DNA of 64,000 nt from CALESS01 sp964405455 (lineage in GTDB: Bacteria; Chloroflexota; Anaerolineae; Anaerolineales; Anaerolineaceae): positions 1 through 64,000 of the forward strand of contig CAYOOA010000004.1 in the NCBI GenBank assembly GCA_964405455.1. Reading direction: 5' to 3'. The translations under genes and the position numbers were made by a program. The notes below the pieces were generated by a model, which made no database searches, was not told the DNA's origin, and worked only from the letters and a program-made list of their open reading frames with translations. The stretch's first letter is position 1; every line of letters begins with the position of its first letter. Below are positions 7,606 to 16,444 of this stretch, one piece after another.

Positions 7606-8703
7606 ATGCCAACCATCCGCTGCATGAGTTGTGGAGAGCCATACCCTGAAAAGGGGATTCCTTTTCGCTGCCCAAAATGCGGGGGAGTGTATGATTTTAA
7701 CGGTCCTCCCGATTTTAATCCAAACAAAATCGAACCTGGCCTGCCCGGTTACTGGCGCTACCGACACTCATTCAACCTGGCTGAGAAAGCACCGATGATT
7801 TCTCTAGGGGAAGGACGAACTCCGCTCATCTGGGTGGAGGAGCGCGGGCAACGGGTGGGGCTGAAAATGGAGCATCTAAACCCAACCGGTTCTTATAAGG
7901 ATCGAGGCAGCTCTGTGCTGATGAGCCAACTGGCAGCCAGGGGGGCAACCGAGGCGGTTGAGGATTCCTCCGGAAATGCCGGCGCATCCTTTGCAGCCTA
8001 CGCCGCCCGGGCGGGAATCCGGGCGCGAGTGTATGTACCAGAAAGCGCCTCGGGGCCTAAACGGACGCAAATCGAAAAGGTCGGTGCTGAACTGGTGAGC
8101 GTGCCAGGTCCCCGCTCTGCCGCTGCCGAGGTGGTTTTAAAGGAAGCTGAAAAGGGCATCCCATACGGCAGCCATGCCTACCTCCCATTCGGACTGCCAG
8201 GGATCGCAACCATTGCCTATGAACTTTGGGAAGAGCTGGGTGACGCACCGGGTACGGTTATTGCGCCGGTTGGACATGGTGGGTTGTTACTGGGGATCGT
8301 ACGGGGGTTTGCCTCCCTGCGTAATGCCGGCCTGATTAAACAGGAGCCTTTTTATGCAGCGGTCCAGGCAGCCAACTGCGCGCCAATGGTAGCTGCCGCC
8401 AAAAATGGGATACAAGCTTTGCAGGACCTACAGGAAGCGCCAACCATTGCTGAAGGGGTACGCGTTCGCTGGCCAGTCCGTGTTGAAACACTATTAAATG
8501 AAATGGACCCTGCACGGCGCATGATCCTGGGAATCGGCGAAGAAAAATTATTGCAGGCCTTTCATGATTTACCCAGGCACGGAGTGCATGTGGAACCGAC
8601 TTCCGCCCTGGCCTGGGCTGCCTTCCAGAAAAACCTGGGAATTTTCCCGGAGCCCGTGGTAATCATCCTGACGGGTTCAGGGTTAAAATCAACCATATCC
8701 TGA
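7606..8703 (+). CDS. thrC: Threonine synthase (PLP-dependent, fold type II)
   Basis: Threonine synthase converts O-phospho-L-homoserine to L-threonine. The 365-residue protein opens with a four-cysteine ribbon (C6, C9, C22, C25), common in bacterial and archaeal ThrC. The PLP lysine is K98 in NPTGSYKDRGSS. EDSSGNAGASFAAYAARAG and the glycine-rich GHGGLLLGI segment fit phosphate and cofactor binding. The end (ALAWAAFQKN, VVIILTGSGLKS) is typical of the family. The ATG lies 2 nt after the MoaD-MoaE stop, with GGAG and AAGG just upstream, so it is probably cotranscribed though functionally unrelated. A related PLP lyase cannot be fully excluded. Confidence 0.85.
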   Translation: MPTIRCMSCGEPYPEKGIPFRCPKCGGVYDFNGPPDFNPNKIEPGLPGYWRYRHSFNLAEKAPMISLGEGRTPLIWVEERGQRVGLKMEHLNPTGSYKDRGSSVLMSQLAARGATEAVEDSSGNAGASFAAYAARAGIRARVYVPESASGPKRTQIEKVGAELVSVPGPRSAAAEVVLKEAEKGIPYGSHAYLPFGLPGIATIAYELWEELGDAPGTVIAPVGHGGLLLGIVRGFASLRNAGLIKQEPFYAAVQAANCAPMVAAAKNGIQALQDLQEAPTIAEGVRVRWPVRVETLLNEMDPARRMILGIGEEKLLQAFHDLPRHGVHVEPTSALAWAAFQKNLGIFPEPVVIILTGSGLKSTIS

Positions 8704-8718
8704 AGAATGGAAACAAAT

Positions 8719-8745
8719 GGAGCGCCAGCTCCCGGACCGACCGGG
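8719..8745 (+). other. Two adjacent short hairpins in the rnc leader
   Basis: GGAGC/GCTCC (8719-8723 with 8728-8732) and CCCGG/CCGGG (8731-8735 with 8741-8745) lie in the 81-nt gap before rnc. They share two bases, so they compete at the junction. RNase III is known in E. coli to cut its own leader; a similar role here is only a guess. Confidence 0.25.
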
Positions 8746-8784
8746 TAGGTGGCTGACGTCCCCTGCGTTTCCGGGAGGAAATAG

Positions 8785-9504
8785 ATGGCATTTTTAAGCC
8801 AACCGGCCGCTGAGGAAACCCCTCAGGAGTTAGCCAATCGACTGAACTTGAAATTTAATGACTGGCTGCTGCTCAGCCGGGCATTAACTCACCGTTCTTT
8901 TTTGAATGAACACCAGGAAGCCCTGGAAGATAATGAGCGGCTTGAATTCCTGGGTGATGCCGTGCTCGATTTCGTAGTCGGAGCATGGCTATATAACCGC
9001 TACCCGGAAATGCCGGAAGGCGATCTGACCCGGATGCGCTCAGCCCTGGTCCACACGCAACGCCTGGCGTTTTTCGCCCGCAAGATCCAACTGGGCAAAG
9101 CCATGCGCCTGGGGCGGGGCGAAGCCCAAAATGGCGGCCGGGATCGGGATCCTCTGTTGTGTGACACCTTTGAGGCCCTGGTGGGTGCAATTTACCTGGA
9201 CCAGGGGCTGGATGGGGTCAATCAATTCATCTTCCCCTTGCTGCTGGGTTCAGAAATGGATGTGTTTGTTCATCACCGCGAAGAGGATCCGAAAAGCCTG
9301 TTCCAGGAGTGGGCGCAATCCCAGGGATTGCCCACACCGCAATATGTCACGCGCAATATCAGCGGGCCGGATCACTCCAAGGTTTTTGATGTGGATGTGT
9401 TGATCGATGGTGAGGTGTACGGTTCGGGCAGCGGACACAGCAAGCAAATGGCGACCAAGGCAGCCGCAGCCAATGCCCTGGAAAAACTGGGAATCGGTGG
9501 ATAG
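8785..9504 (+). CDS. rnc: Ribonuclease III
   Basis: RNase III cleaves double-stranded RNA in rRNA processing and mRNA control. The 239-residue protein has the catalytic domain with the signature NERLEFLGDAVLD (50-62), the second metal-binding region DTFEALVGAIYLDQG, and a C-terminal double-stranded RNA-binding domain (about 165-235; DPKSLFQEWAQSQGLPTPQY to KQMATKAAAANALEKL). The ATG follows GGGAGGAAATAG, a strong ribosome site. smc follows after 9 nt, the common bacterial rnc-smc order. Confidence 0.97.
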   Translation: MAFLSQPAAEETPQELANRLNLKFNDWLLLSRALTHRSFLNEHQEALEDNERLEFLGDAVLDFVVGAWLYNRYPEMPEGDLTRMRSALVHTQRLAFFARKIQLGKAMRLGRGEAQNGGRDRDPLLCDTFEALVGAIYLDQGLDGVNQFIFPLLLGSEMDVFVHHREEDPKSLFQEWAQSQGLPTPQYVTRNISGPDHSKVFDVDVLIDGEVYGSGSGHSKQMATKAAAANALEKLGIGG

Positions 9505-9513
9505 GAAAAAGAT

Positions 9514-12500
9514 TTGGCAACCCGACTGAAATCTCTCGAACTGCATGGTTATAAGACATTTGCCAGCCGGACGGTATTTGAGTTCCCGGAGCAAATCACC
9601 GCCATTGTCGGGCCGAATGGGTCCGGGAAATCCAACATTGCAGATGCCATCCGCTGGGTGCTGGGAGAGCAATCCTATTCACTGCTGCGCGGGCGGAAAA
9701 CGGAGGATATGATTTTCTCCGGCTCGGAACAGCGTCCGCGGGCCGGGATGGCTTCGGCGGCGATTATTTTTGATAATGCAGACGGCTGGCTGCCGATCGA
9801 CTATTCCGAAGTATCACTAGCCCGGCGTGCTTACCGGGATGGAAATAATGAATACCTGATCAACAACCAGCGGGTTCGGCTGAAGGAAATCTCAGAGTTG
9901 CTGGCTCAATCCGGCCTGGCTGAACGAACCTATACGATCATCGGTCAAGGCCTGGTGGATGCAGCGCTCTCGCTGAAGCCGGAAGAAAGACGCCGATTCT
10001 TTGAGGAAGCTGCAGGGATTGGTCTCTACAGAAGCCGGCGGGAGGATGCCCTGAATCGCCTGGAAACCACCAAGCGCAACCTGGAACGGGTGCAGGATAT
10101 CCTTGTTGAATTAGAGCCTCGCCTGGCGACATTGGAACGACAGGCCCGCCGTGCGGCTGAATACGAGCGCATTAAGGCCGATCTACGCGTGCTCTTACGG
10201 GATTGGTACGGCTACTACTGGCATCACAGCAATGCAGAACTGGCGCACGCCCGCGAAACGTTGAAAGTACAGGAAGCCCGGTTGGAGCAAGCCCGCAACC
10301 GGATGGAACAGGTGACCACGGAAGTGGAAGCACTTCGGGCAAGAATGCAAACAGCCCGAATGAGTTTGAATGAATGGCATACACAATCGGCTGAAGTCCA
10401 CAGACAGTGGGAGCAGGTCAGCCGAAACCTGGCCGTGCTGGAGGAGCGCCAACGAGCATTAAGCAACAGTCAGGGCGGACTGACAGCGGATTTGACCCGA
10501 TTATCCGAGGAGGAACAGGTCCAACTCAACCGCCTGGCCAACCTGGAGGCGGAGCAGAAACGCCTGCAACAGGAATTGGATGACTCCAACCGGCAATTGG
10601 CAGAGGCGCAACAATTAATGCAGATCCGCCAGAAAGAAAGAGACCGGGTGGACACCTTGCTGCGCGAAGCCCGCCGGGTGCTGGTCAGTCTGGAAACCGG
10701 GCAGGTTCAAGGGAAAGCGCACTTATCCGAGGTTGCCAACCGCCTGGATGGATTACGCCGAACACTTGAGAATTATCGTAATAGCCTAAAAACAGATGAA
10801 CAGGCGGTTGCACAGGCGCAGACCCTGGTGGAGCGGGCGAAGACCCACCGCGAGGAGGCTGAAGAAGAACTACATCAATTTGAAGAGGAGCTGGTGGTTC
10901 AACGCCGGCAATTGACCAGCCTGGAAAACGAGCGCCGCAATTTGCAGGATGGCCGGGCCCGCCTGGAAGCTGACCTGAGTCGCGCCAAAGCCCAACTGGA
11001 AGTACTTGAGCAAGCTGAGCGCAGCCTGAGCGGGATGGGACAGGGCGCCCGAAACCTGGTCCAGGCGGCCAGGCAGGGAAAATTAAAAGCAGGTATCCGG
11101 GCGCTTTCCACCGACCTGGTTGTGCCCCAGGAGCTTGAAACGGCTATCGCTGCCGCCCTATCCGATTTACTGGATGGGCTGGTGATTGATCCTGATAACG
11201 TTGAGTTGGTTTTGGATTTCCTGGCCAATGGTGACCAGGGGCGTGCCAATATCGTCACCCGGGATGCCAGGGCTCACTTAATCGATGCACCTCAAGCTGA
11301 TCCTGACTGCCTGGGTGTGGCATCCCGGTTGGTTAAGGCACCGGATGAAGTACAACCGATCCTGGATGTCCTGCTTGGAATGGTCCTGGTGGTGCGCAAT
11401 CGTGCGGCTGCCCGCAGACTTGCGTCAACATTGCCGGTAGGCGCGCGCGCGGTCACCTTACAGGGCGAGGTGTATTGGTCAAATGGTATCATTTCAGCCG
11501 GTAAGGAGAATCGCGGTGCAGTGGTTGCCAGGCCGCGCCAGCGGTTGGATTTGCAGGAAGCAGTTCAAAACAGCCAGGCGAACCTGACGGAAAGCCTGAC
11601 CCAGATCCAATGTGTAGATGGAGCACTGCAACATAGCCGTGAAATGGCTCAGAAACTGGAACAAGAGACCCGGAATGTATCCAGCCGGGTGAACCAACTT
11701 AACCAGGAAGTCCAGCAGGCCACACTAAACCTCGAAAAACTGCGCCAAAAGATCGAATGGCAGCGCGGCCAGATTGCCGAGGTGGAGAAGCAGATTCGGG
11801 CAGCAGAAGAGGACCGCAAAAGGACCCAGGAGCAAATTGATTCTGCCGGTGCCAGGATTCAACAGGCCAATGACCAGGTACGCGACCACAACCGCACCCT
11901 GGGCGGGTTGCCCCTGGAGGAATTACAAAGCCAGGTGACTCACTGGAATACCAGCGTTGCGGTCACCGGTCGGGCTACTCATGAAATCTCCGCCCGGGTG
12001 AAGGATGCCCGGCTGGATACAGAGGCCAACCGCCTTCAACAACAGACTCTCCGCGAGCGCATCAGCGCCAATTCAAATGCGTTGGGGCAAGCCGAGCGCG
12101 AAAAATCGGAATTGCTGCAACAACAAGCCCGGCTGGACGCAGAAATTGCTGCCTTACAGGTCAAAATTGAACCGGCCGAAGCTGAATTATATGCCCTGGA
12201 GCAAGAATACTCCCGCCTGCAGGCCAACCAGGCTGCAGCCCAGCAAGCCCTGGGCGTGGCAGATCGATATGCCGTCCAGGCACAGACTGAATTGTCTCAC
12301 CAACGAGACGCGTTGGACAACCTGCGCCGGCGGATTGAAGATGATTTTGGGCTGGTGGCTTTTGAATACTCTGAACAGGTGGAAGGGCAGACGACATTGC
12401 CTTTTGATGGTATGGTCGAACAATTGCCGCAAATCCATGAATTGCCGGCCGACCTTGAGGAGAATATCAATCGGCAGCGAGCGCAACTGCGCCGGATGGG

Positions 12501-13113
12501 ACAGATCAGCCCGGAAGCGCTGGCTGAATACCGCGAAGTAAAAGAGCGACGTGATTTCATGGTCAGCCAGGTGGAAGATCTGAAAAAGGCGGATGCCGAC
12601 CTTCGCCAGGTGATCGCCGAATTGGATGAGCTGATGAAACGTGAATTCCGCAAAACTTTCACTGCGGTCGCGGCGGAATTCCGCCAGATGTTCACGCGCC
12701 TGTTCAACGGCGGTTCAGCGACTCTGGAACTGGTGGATGAGGAAAACCTGGCTGAGGCAGGGATTGAGATTGAAGCGCGTCTGCCAGGCCGCCGCGAACA
12801 GGGCCTTTCCTTACTCTCAGGCGGAGAACGCAGTTTGACGGCGGCCGCGCTGGTTTTTTCACTTCTGAAGGTTTCTCCCACGCCGTTTTGTGTGCTGGAT
12901 GAAGTGGATGCGATGCTTGATGAAGCTAACGTAGGCCGTTACCGCGATTTATTGCGTGAATTGAGCGAGAAGACACAATTCATCGTCATCACACATAACC
13001 GGAATACTGTCCAGGCGGCGGATGTCATTTACGGTGTAACGATGGGGCGCGACTCAGCCAGCCAGGTGATCAGCCTGAAATTAGATGAAATCAGCGACGA
13101 CATGGTGAGGTAA
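9514..13113 (+). CDS. smc: Chromosome segregation ATPase SMC
   Basis: SMC forms the long coiled-coil dimer of the bacterial condensin with ScpA and ScpB. At 1199 residues it is full length. Walker A GPNGSGKS is at 33-40 (followed by NIADAIRWVLGEQ). Two long coiled coils flank a hinge at roughly 515-660. The C-terminal head carries the LSGGERS signature (about 1099) and Walker B VLDEVDAMLDEANV (about 1125). The start is a TTG with an AGGAAAAAG site 10 nt after the rnc stop. A bidirectional terminator follows. Confidence 0.97.
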   Translation: MATRLKSLELHGYKTFASRTVFEFPEQITAIVGPNGSGKSNIADAIRWVLGEQSYSLLRGRKTEDMIFSGSEQRPRAGMASAAIIFDNADGWLPIDYSEVSLARRAYRDGNNEYLINNQRVRLKEISELLAQSGLAERTYTIIGQGLVDAALSLKPEERRRFFEEAAGIGLYRSRREDALNRLETTKRNLERVQDILVELEPRLATLERQARRAAEYERIKADLRVLLRDWYGYYWHHSNAELAHARETLKVQEARLEQARNRMEQVTTEVEALRARMQTARMSLNEWHTQSAEVHRQWEQVSRNLAVLEERQRALSNSQGGLTADLTRLSEEEQVQLNRLANLEAEQKRLQQELDDSNRQLAEAQQLMQIRQKERDRVDTLLREARRVLVSLETGQVQGKAHLSEVANRLDGLRRTLENYRNSLKTDEQAVAQAQTLVERAKTHREEAEEELHQFEEELVVQRRQLTSLENERRNLQDGRARLEADLSRAKAQLEVLEQAERSLSGMGQGARNLVQAARQGKLKAGIRALSTDLVVPQELETAIAAALSDLLDGLVIDPDNVELVLDFLANGDQGRANIVTRDARAHLIDAPQADPDCLGVASRLVKAPDEVQPILDVLLGMVLVVRNRAAARRLASTLPVGARAVTLQGEVYWSNGIISAGKENRGAVVARPRQRLDLQEAVQNSQANLTESLTQIQCVDGALQHSREMAQKLEQETRNVSSRVNQLNQEVQQATLNLEKLRQKIEWQRGQIAEVEKQIRAAEEDRKRTQEQIDSAGARIQQANDQVRDHNRTLGGLPLEELQSQVTHWNTSVAVTGRATHEISARVKDARLDTEANRLQQQTLRERISANSNALGQAEREKSELLQQQARLDAEIAALQVKIEPAEAELYALEQEYSRLQANQAAAQQALGVADRYAVQAQTELSHQRDALDNLRRRIEDDFGLVAFEYSEQVEGQTTLPFDGMVEQLPQIHELPADLEENINRQRAQLRRMGQISPEALAEYREVKERRDFMVSQVEDLKKADADLRQVIAELDELMKREFRKTFTAVAAEFRQMFTRLFNGGSATLELVDEENLAEAGIEIEARLPGRREQGLSLLSGGERSLTAAALVFSLLKVSPTPFCVLDEVDAMLDEANVGRYRDLLRELSEKTQFIVITHNRNTVQAADVIYGVTMGRDSASQVISLKLDEISDDMVR

Positions 13114-13115
13114 GC

Positions 13116-13145
13116 AAAACGCCCCGGCAGAAACCGGGGCGTTTT
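13116..13145. terminator. Bidirectional intrinsic terminator
   Basis: A perfect 12-bp stem (13116-13127 with 13134-13145) with A4 at the left and T4 at the right and a 6-nt loop. It serves smc on the plus strand and the PPIase gene on the minus strand. Confidence 0.9.
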
Positions 13146-13167
13146 CATCAACTGAAAAGCACAGTTA

Positions 13168-14493
13168 TTACTGCGCTACCATATTGGCCGGGATGCTTGG
13201 TTCAGTGGGAACCATGTCTGAGGGGATCTCCAGCGTCTTCACAGTTTCAGCCGAGGTTTGTTCAGTCAACCAATTGGTAAAGAAGGTGCTCTTGGCGTTC
13301 TCAAATTCGGTGGCGGTCAGCGGGACAACACGCTTATCCAGGACCTGGATAATATGCCAGCCGAAGCTCGTCTGGACGGGGTCGCTGAATTGACCGACTG
13401 GCAGGCTAAAGGCAGCCTTCTCAAATTCAGCCACCATCTGGCCTTTCCCAAACCAGCCCAAGACGCCGCCGGAATCCTTGTTGGATGTGTCCGTCGAGAG
13501 TTCCTTGGCAAGGGCATCAAAGGATTCACCAGCTTTCAACCGCTCCAACACAACCACTGCAGCAGCCTGGTCTGGAACCAGAATATGGCGGGCATAAACT
13601 TGTTCCGCCTCGGGCTTCATATCAGTCGTTAAGGCTGCCTTCACCTTATCGCGCAATAATTGCGAGCGGAAGAGTTCGCGGATATCTTTTTCGTTGAACT
13701 GGACTTCGCTCAGGTTGGCGATGGCCGTTTTATACATATTTTGGTACCCCTCATAGGTGAATTCAGTTGGGGTGGGGGTGATGGTGGAAGTCGGCATGGG
13801 CGTGAATGTGGGCGCCGGGGTGGCTGTCGGGGGTTCCGGGGTGGGAGTCACATTTTCCGGAGTGGCTGTAGCGGTCGGCTCCAGGGTGGCAGAGGGGATC
13901 GGCGTCATGGTTACATAGGATAGCAACGTCGATGAGAAGGTGGGTGTTACAAAGGACGTGGGGGTGAGAGTGGGTGTTGGTGTGCCGTTCGGATAATACT
14001 CGAAGGCATCCTCGACAGCCTTGTTCAACTCATCTTCACTGATGGAGATGCCGAGCTTCTTGGCTTCCTGGGCAATGACCTTATCCTGGACCATATAATC
14101 CAGGATGGTCTTCGCAAAGCCAGCAGAATCAGTAAGCTGAGTTGAAATTTGGGTCATCTGATCCGTGAAATATTGCTGGAAGCTGGGTTCTCCGGCAAAC
14201 ATCTGGGAGTAGTTGTAAAGATTAGTGTATTGGTTGACCAGGCGCCAGCGTTCATAACGAACACGGGTTTGAAGATCACGGATGGTGATTTTTTCGCCAT
14301 TCACGTCGGCAACAGCCCGGTTGGAGCGCAAGACGGTTTGATCCAGAATTCCATAACCAATGACGCCAATGATAATGACTGCCACAGCGATCATGGCAAT
14401 GAGCAGGTAACGCATCTGGTTTTTTTCGCGTTCCTGGCGGGCAAGATGTTTGCGGTTGGTAGTCCGCGGGGTATTGCTGGAAGAATTTGCCAT
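13168..14493 (-). CDS. Membrane-anchored parvulin-type peptidyl-prolyl isomerase (SurA/PrsA-like)
   Basis: A basic cytoplasmic tail (1-28) is followed by one transmembrane helix (about 29-49), with no cleavage site. Next come an exported SurA-N-like helical region (VADVNGEKITIRDLQTRVRYERWR, 61-165), a long Thr/Pro linker (about 170-245, TPTPT-type), a further helical part, and a PpiC rotamase domain (about 299-390; ARHILV, GESFDALAKELSTD, GVLGWFGKGQM, SFGWHIIQVLDKR). It should help fold exported proteins outside the membrane. Such Thr/Pro linkers are frequent in Anaerolineae envelope proteins. The linker splits the chaperone part in an unusual place. It is alone between two terminators. Confidence 0.85.
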   Translation of the reverse strand: MANSSSNTPRTTNRKHLARQEREKNQMRYLLIAMIAVAVIIIGVIGYGILDQTVLRSNRAVADVNGEKITIRDLQTRVRYERWRLVNQYTNLYNYSQMFAGEPSFQQYFTDQMTQISTQLTDSAGFAKTILDYMVQDKVIAQEAKKLGISISEDELNKAVEDAFEYYPNGTPTPTLTPTSFVTPTFSSTLLSYVTMTPIPSATLEPTATATPENVTPTPEPPTATPAPTFTPMPTSTITPTPTEFTYEGYQNMYKTAIANLSEVQFNEKDIRELFRSQLLRDKVKAALTTDMKPEAEQVYARHILVPDQAAAVVVLERLKAGESFDALAKELSTDTSNKDSGGVLGWFGKGQMVAEFEKAAFSLPVGQFSDPVQTSFGWHIIQVLDKRVVPLTATEFENAKSTFFTNWLTEQTSAETVKTLEIPSDMVPTEPSIPANMVAQ

Positions 14494-14527
14494 TCTAGGA
14501 CTAACCTCTTCTCTTCTAAAGAGTTGA

Positions 14528-14565
14528 AAATAATAATGGGGCAGGGAGCGGTTGCTCCATGCCCC
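14528..14565 (-). terminator. Intrinsic terminator of the rpsF-ssb-rpsR operon
   Basis: On the minus strand a GC-rich stem (14560-14565 plus 14554-14558 pairing with 14538-14543 plus 14545-14549, one internal mismatch, 4-nt loop) is followed by ATTATTATTTT. Confidence 0.75.
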
Positions 14566-14582
14566 GTTGGTTGTATCCCGGC

Positions 14583-14858
14583 TTAGCGGCCGTCGTCCTG
14601 GTTAGCGACGAAGGGCAGCAGGCTAACCTGGCGGGCGCGCTTGATGGCGCGGGCCAGAGCACGCTGGTGCAGCGCGCAGGTTCCGGTTTGCCGGCGGGGG
14701 CGGATTTTTCCTTCTTCGGTTACAAAGCGGCGCAGCATATCGGCGTTCTTATAATCGATTTCAAGGGACTTATCCGCACAGAACTGACAGATTTTTGGTC
14801 TGGCCACATAACGCCGCCCATAGGGCTGCTCGTGTTCCAGGTTCATTTCATCACTCAT
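14583..14858 (-). CDS. rpsR: 30S ribosomal protein bS18
   Basis: bS18 binds bS6 on the platform of the 30S subunit. The 91-residue protein has the diagnostic core DYKNADMLRRFVTEEGKIRPRR and TGTCALHQRALARAIKRARQVSLLPFV. It has a Cys pair (CQFC) near residue 25 and another cysteine in TGTC, the zinc-type variant of S18. It is the last gene of rpsF-ssb-rpsR, the near-universal order, 15 nt after ssb, and is followed by a terminator. Confidence 0.98.
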   Translation of the reverse strand: MSDEMNLEHEQPYGRRYVARPKICQFCADKSLEIDYKNADMLRRFVTEEGKIRPRRQTGTCALHQRALARAIKRARQVSLLPFVANQDDGR

Positions 14859-14873
14859 TTTTGCTTACTCCAA

Positions 14874-15272
14874 CTAAAACGGAAAATCATCTTCTGGTTC
14901 AGACGTCTCTAAGGCGTCAGCGGTGTGATTATTCTCGCGGCGTTCACCGAGCATCATCATTTCGCTGGCAACAATCTCGACGCTGGTATGCTTGACGTTT
15001 TCATTGTCTTCCCAGCGGCGGGTTTGCAGACGGCCTTCCACATAGACCTGCTGGCCCTTGGTAAGGTATTGTTTGCAAATTTCTGCCAGGTTGCCCCAGG
15101 CAACCACATTGAACCATTCGGTTTCGGAATGGCGCTCGCCATCCCCGGTGCTCCACGTACGGCTGGTTGCCACAGTGAAGGTGGTCACCGGTCGACCGGA
15201 AGGGGTGTAGCGCATTTCCGGATCGCGACCCAGATGGCCAATAATCATGACTTTGTTTAATCCTCGGCTCAT
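14874..15272 (-). CDS. ssb: Single-stranded DNA-binding protein
   Basis: SSB coats single-stranded DNA in replication and repair. The 132-residue protein has the OB fold (NKVMIIGHLGRDPEMRYTPSGRPVTTFTVATSR ... WFNVVAWGNLAEICKQYLTKGQQVYVEGRLQTR, 6-105). A very short acidic linker leads to the C-terminal tip EDDFPF, which recruits partner proteins. The ATG has GGAG 9 nt upstream. It lies between rpsF and rpsR in the same operon. Confidence 0.98.
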   Translation of the reverse strand: MSRGLNKVMIIGHLGRDPEMRYTPSGRPVTTFTVATSRTWSTGDGERHSETEWFNVVAWGNLAEICKQYLTKGQQVYVEGRLQTRRWEDNENVKHTSVEIVASEMMMLGERRENNHTADALETSEPEDDFPF

Positions 15273-15318
15273 TGAATATCACTCCGTTGTACTGACCAAT
15301 GAGACAAATGATACGATC

Positions 15319-15603
15319 TCAGTCGTTGACTGTGATCAGGAACCGCAGCACGGGTTCCAGGAAGCGCAGGTTGCGTTCAAGCGTGGCGTTGAATGTGGGG
15401 TTGAGATTGGCCTGAATGAGCACAAAGTGCCCTTCACGCTGCTTGCGAATGGGATTGGCCAGGCGGCGCTTCCCCCACAAATCAACTTTGGCAACCTCTC
15501 CACCGGCTTCTACAATCCAGCCCTTAACCTTATCGACGAGAGCGGTGAACGCATTCTCGTCCAGGTCCGACTGGACAACCAGCACGATATCATAATTGCG
15601 CAT
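15319..15603 (-). CDS. rpsF: 30S ribosomal protein bS6
   Basis: bS6 pairs with bS18 on the small subunit. The 94-residue protein shows the ferredoxin-like fold of the family: MRNYDIVLVVQSDLDENA, GGEVAKVDLWGKRRLANPIRKQREGHFVLIQ and a C-terminal RNLRFLEPVLRFLITVND. It lacks the acidic tail of E. coli S6. The ATG at 15603 follows GGAAAGGAGG at good spacing. It is the first gene of the operon, behind a leader with competing hairpins that may carry the S6:S18 autoregulatory site. Confidence 0.97.
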   Translation of the reverse strand: MRNYDIVLVVQSDLDENAFTALVDKVKGWIVEAGGEVAKVDLWGKRRLANPIRKQREGHFVLIQANLNPTFNATLERNLRFLEPVLRFLITVND

Positions 15604-15711
15604 AACGGGATCCTCCTTTCCTCGGGTTTGCCCCGGGACTGCACCGACGGTGAGCCAGGAGCGGAAAGTAACACCCGCCAGGCGGGTGCCAAAACAGCGG
15701 GTGTTATTGTA
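15604..15711 (-). promoter_or_regulatory. rpsF leader with -10 box and competing hairpins
   Basis: On the minus strand a TACAAT (15711-15706) begins the region. Three copies of the same 7-nt arm allow two alternatives: a 9-bp stem (15697-15705 with 15670-15678) or a tight 7-bp hairpin (15682-15688 with 15672-15678). If the TACAAT is the real -10 box, transcription starts near 15699 and only the tight hairpin is fully transcribed. S6:S18 autoregulation through a CCG-bearing hairpin is known in many bacteria; CCG is present here, but the match to that motif is not proven. Confidence 0.4.
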
Positions 15712-15752
15712 CCATAAAGGCGATTAATTTTCGAGGATTAACAGTTTCTAAT

Positions 15753-16442
15753 TCAGTGATGATGATTGTTACCAAGGATCTGGTTGGCGCGGTTAAGGAT
15801 ATTATCCAACGGTTGGGCGGCAAAGGATGGGATGGAGAAATCCGCCTGGGAGAGGTCTAATTTGGCAGAAAGCGGATTGGGAGCCGCCACGCAAATCATC
15901 CCGGCAGCCTTGGCAGCCCGGATTCCATTGGGGGAGTCTTCAAAAGCCAGGGCTTCGTGAGGTTGGATCCCCAGGTGACGGACAGCAGCCAGGTACAAGC
16001 CGGGATCCGGTTTGACCGGTGAGACTTCGTCCTTGGTATAAACACATTGGAACCGCCGGGATAAATCCAAACGATCCAGGTGGCGCATCACCCAGGAGCG
16101 CTCGGAGCTGGAAGCAACCGCTAAACCCATGCCAAGTTGATCTGCCCGATCCAATACATCCAGCACGCCTGGCAGGACTGGCTGCTGCATAGCTCGAGCA
16201 AGTGACATTTGTGTCTGTTGAGCCCAGATTTCCTGTCGTTCCGGCAACCTGTGCCCCAATTTACTCTCCAGATGAGCAACAGGATCAAATGCATCCTGCG
16301 TAGTACCAAGACAGGCAACCCAGTCCGTAAAGAGTAAATCCTGGCCATAGCGGTGATAAATTTCCACCCAACTGGAGTATTCCGGTTGCTCTGTGTCGAC
16401 AATCACACCATCAAAATCAAAAACAATCGCTCGAATCATCAT
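15753..16442 (-). CDS. HAD-superfamily phosphatase, beta-phosphoglucomutase-like
   Basis: A HAD subfamily I hydrolase of 229 residues. The nucleophile motif is IVFDFDGVIVDTEQPEY (6-22). A helical cap follows. Motif II is in GLAVASSSERSW, motif III lysine in SPVKPDPGLYL, and motif IV in LAFEDSPNGIRAAKAAGM. This resembles YniC/GPH/beta-PGM-type enzymes acting on sugar or other small phosphates; the substrate is not predictable. The ATG is 2 nt after the LDH2-family gene, so it ends a four-gene minus-strand operon and may act in the same catabolic route. Confidence 0.88.
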   Translation of the reverse strand: MMIRAIVFDFDGVIVDTEQPEYSSWVEIYHRYGQDLLFTDWVACLGTTQDAFDPVAHLESKLGHRLPERQEIWAQQTQMSLARAMQQPVLPGVLDVLDRADQLGMGLAVASSSERSWVMRHLDRLDLSRRFQCVYTKDEVSPVKPDPGLYLAAVRHLGIQPHEALAFEDSPNGIRAAKAAGMICVAAPNPLSAKLDLSQADFSIPSFAAQPLDNILNRANQILGNNHHH

Positions 16443-16444
16443 TA

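Noticed and set aside
13750..13990. Repetitive TP-coding DNA as a tandem repeat or CRISPR-like array
   Set aside because: The repetition is imperfect and codon-phased inside an intact PPIase gene; there are no spacers.
15247..15717. Plus-strand open frame across ssb/rpsF
   Set aside because: It is antisense to ribosomal protein genes, shows no family motif and runs through the rpsF leader.
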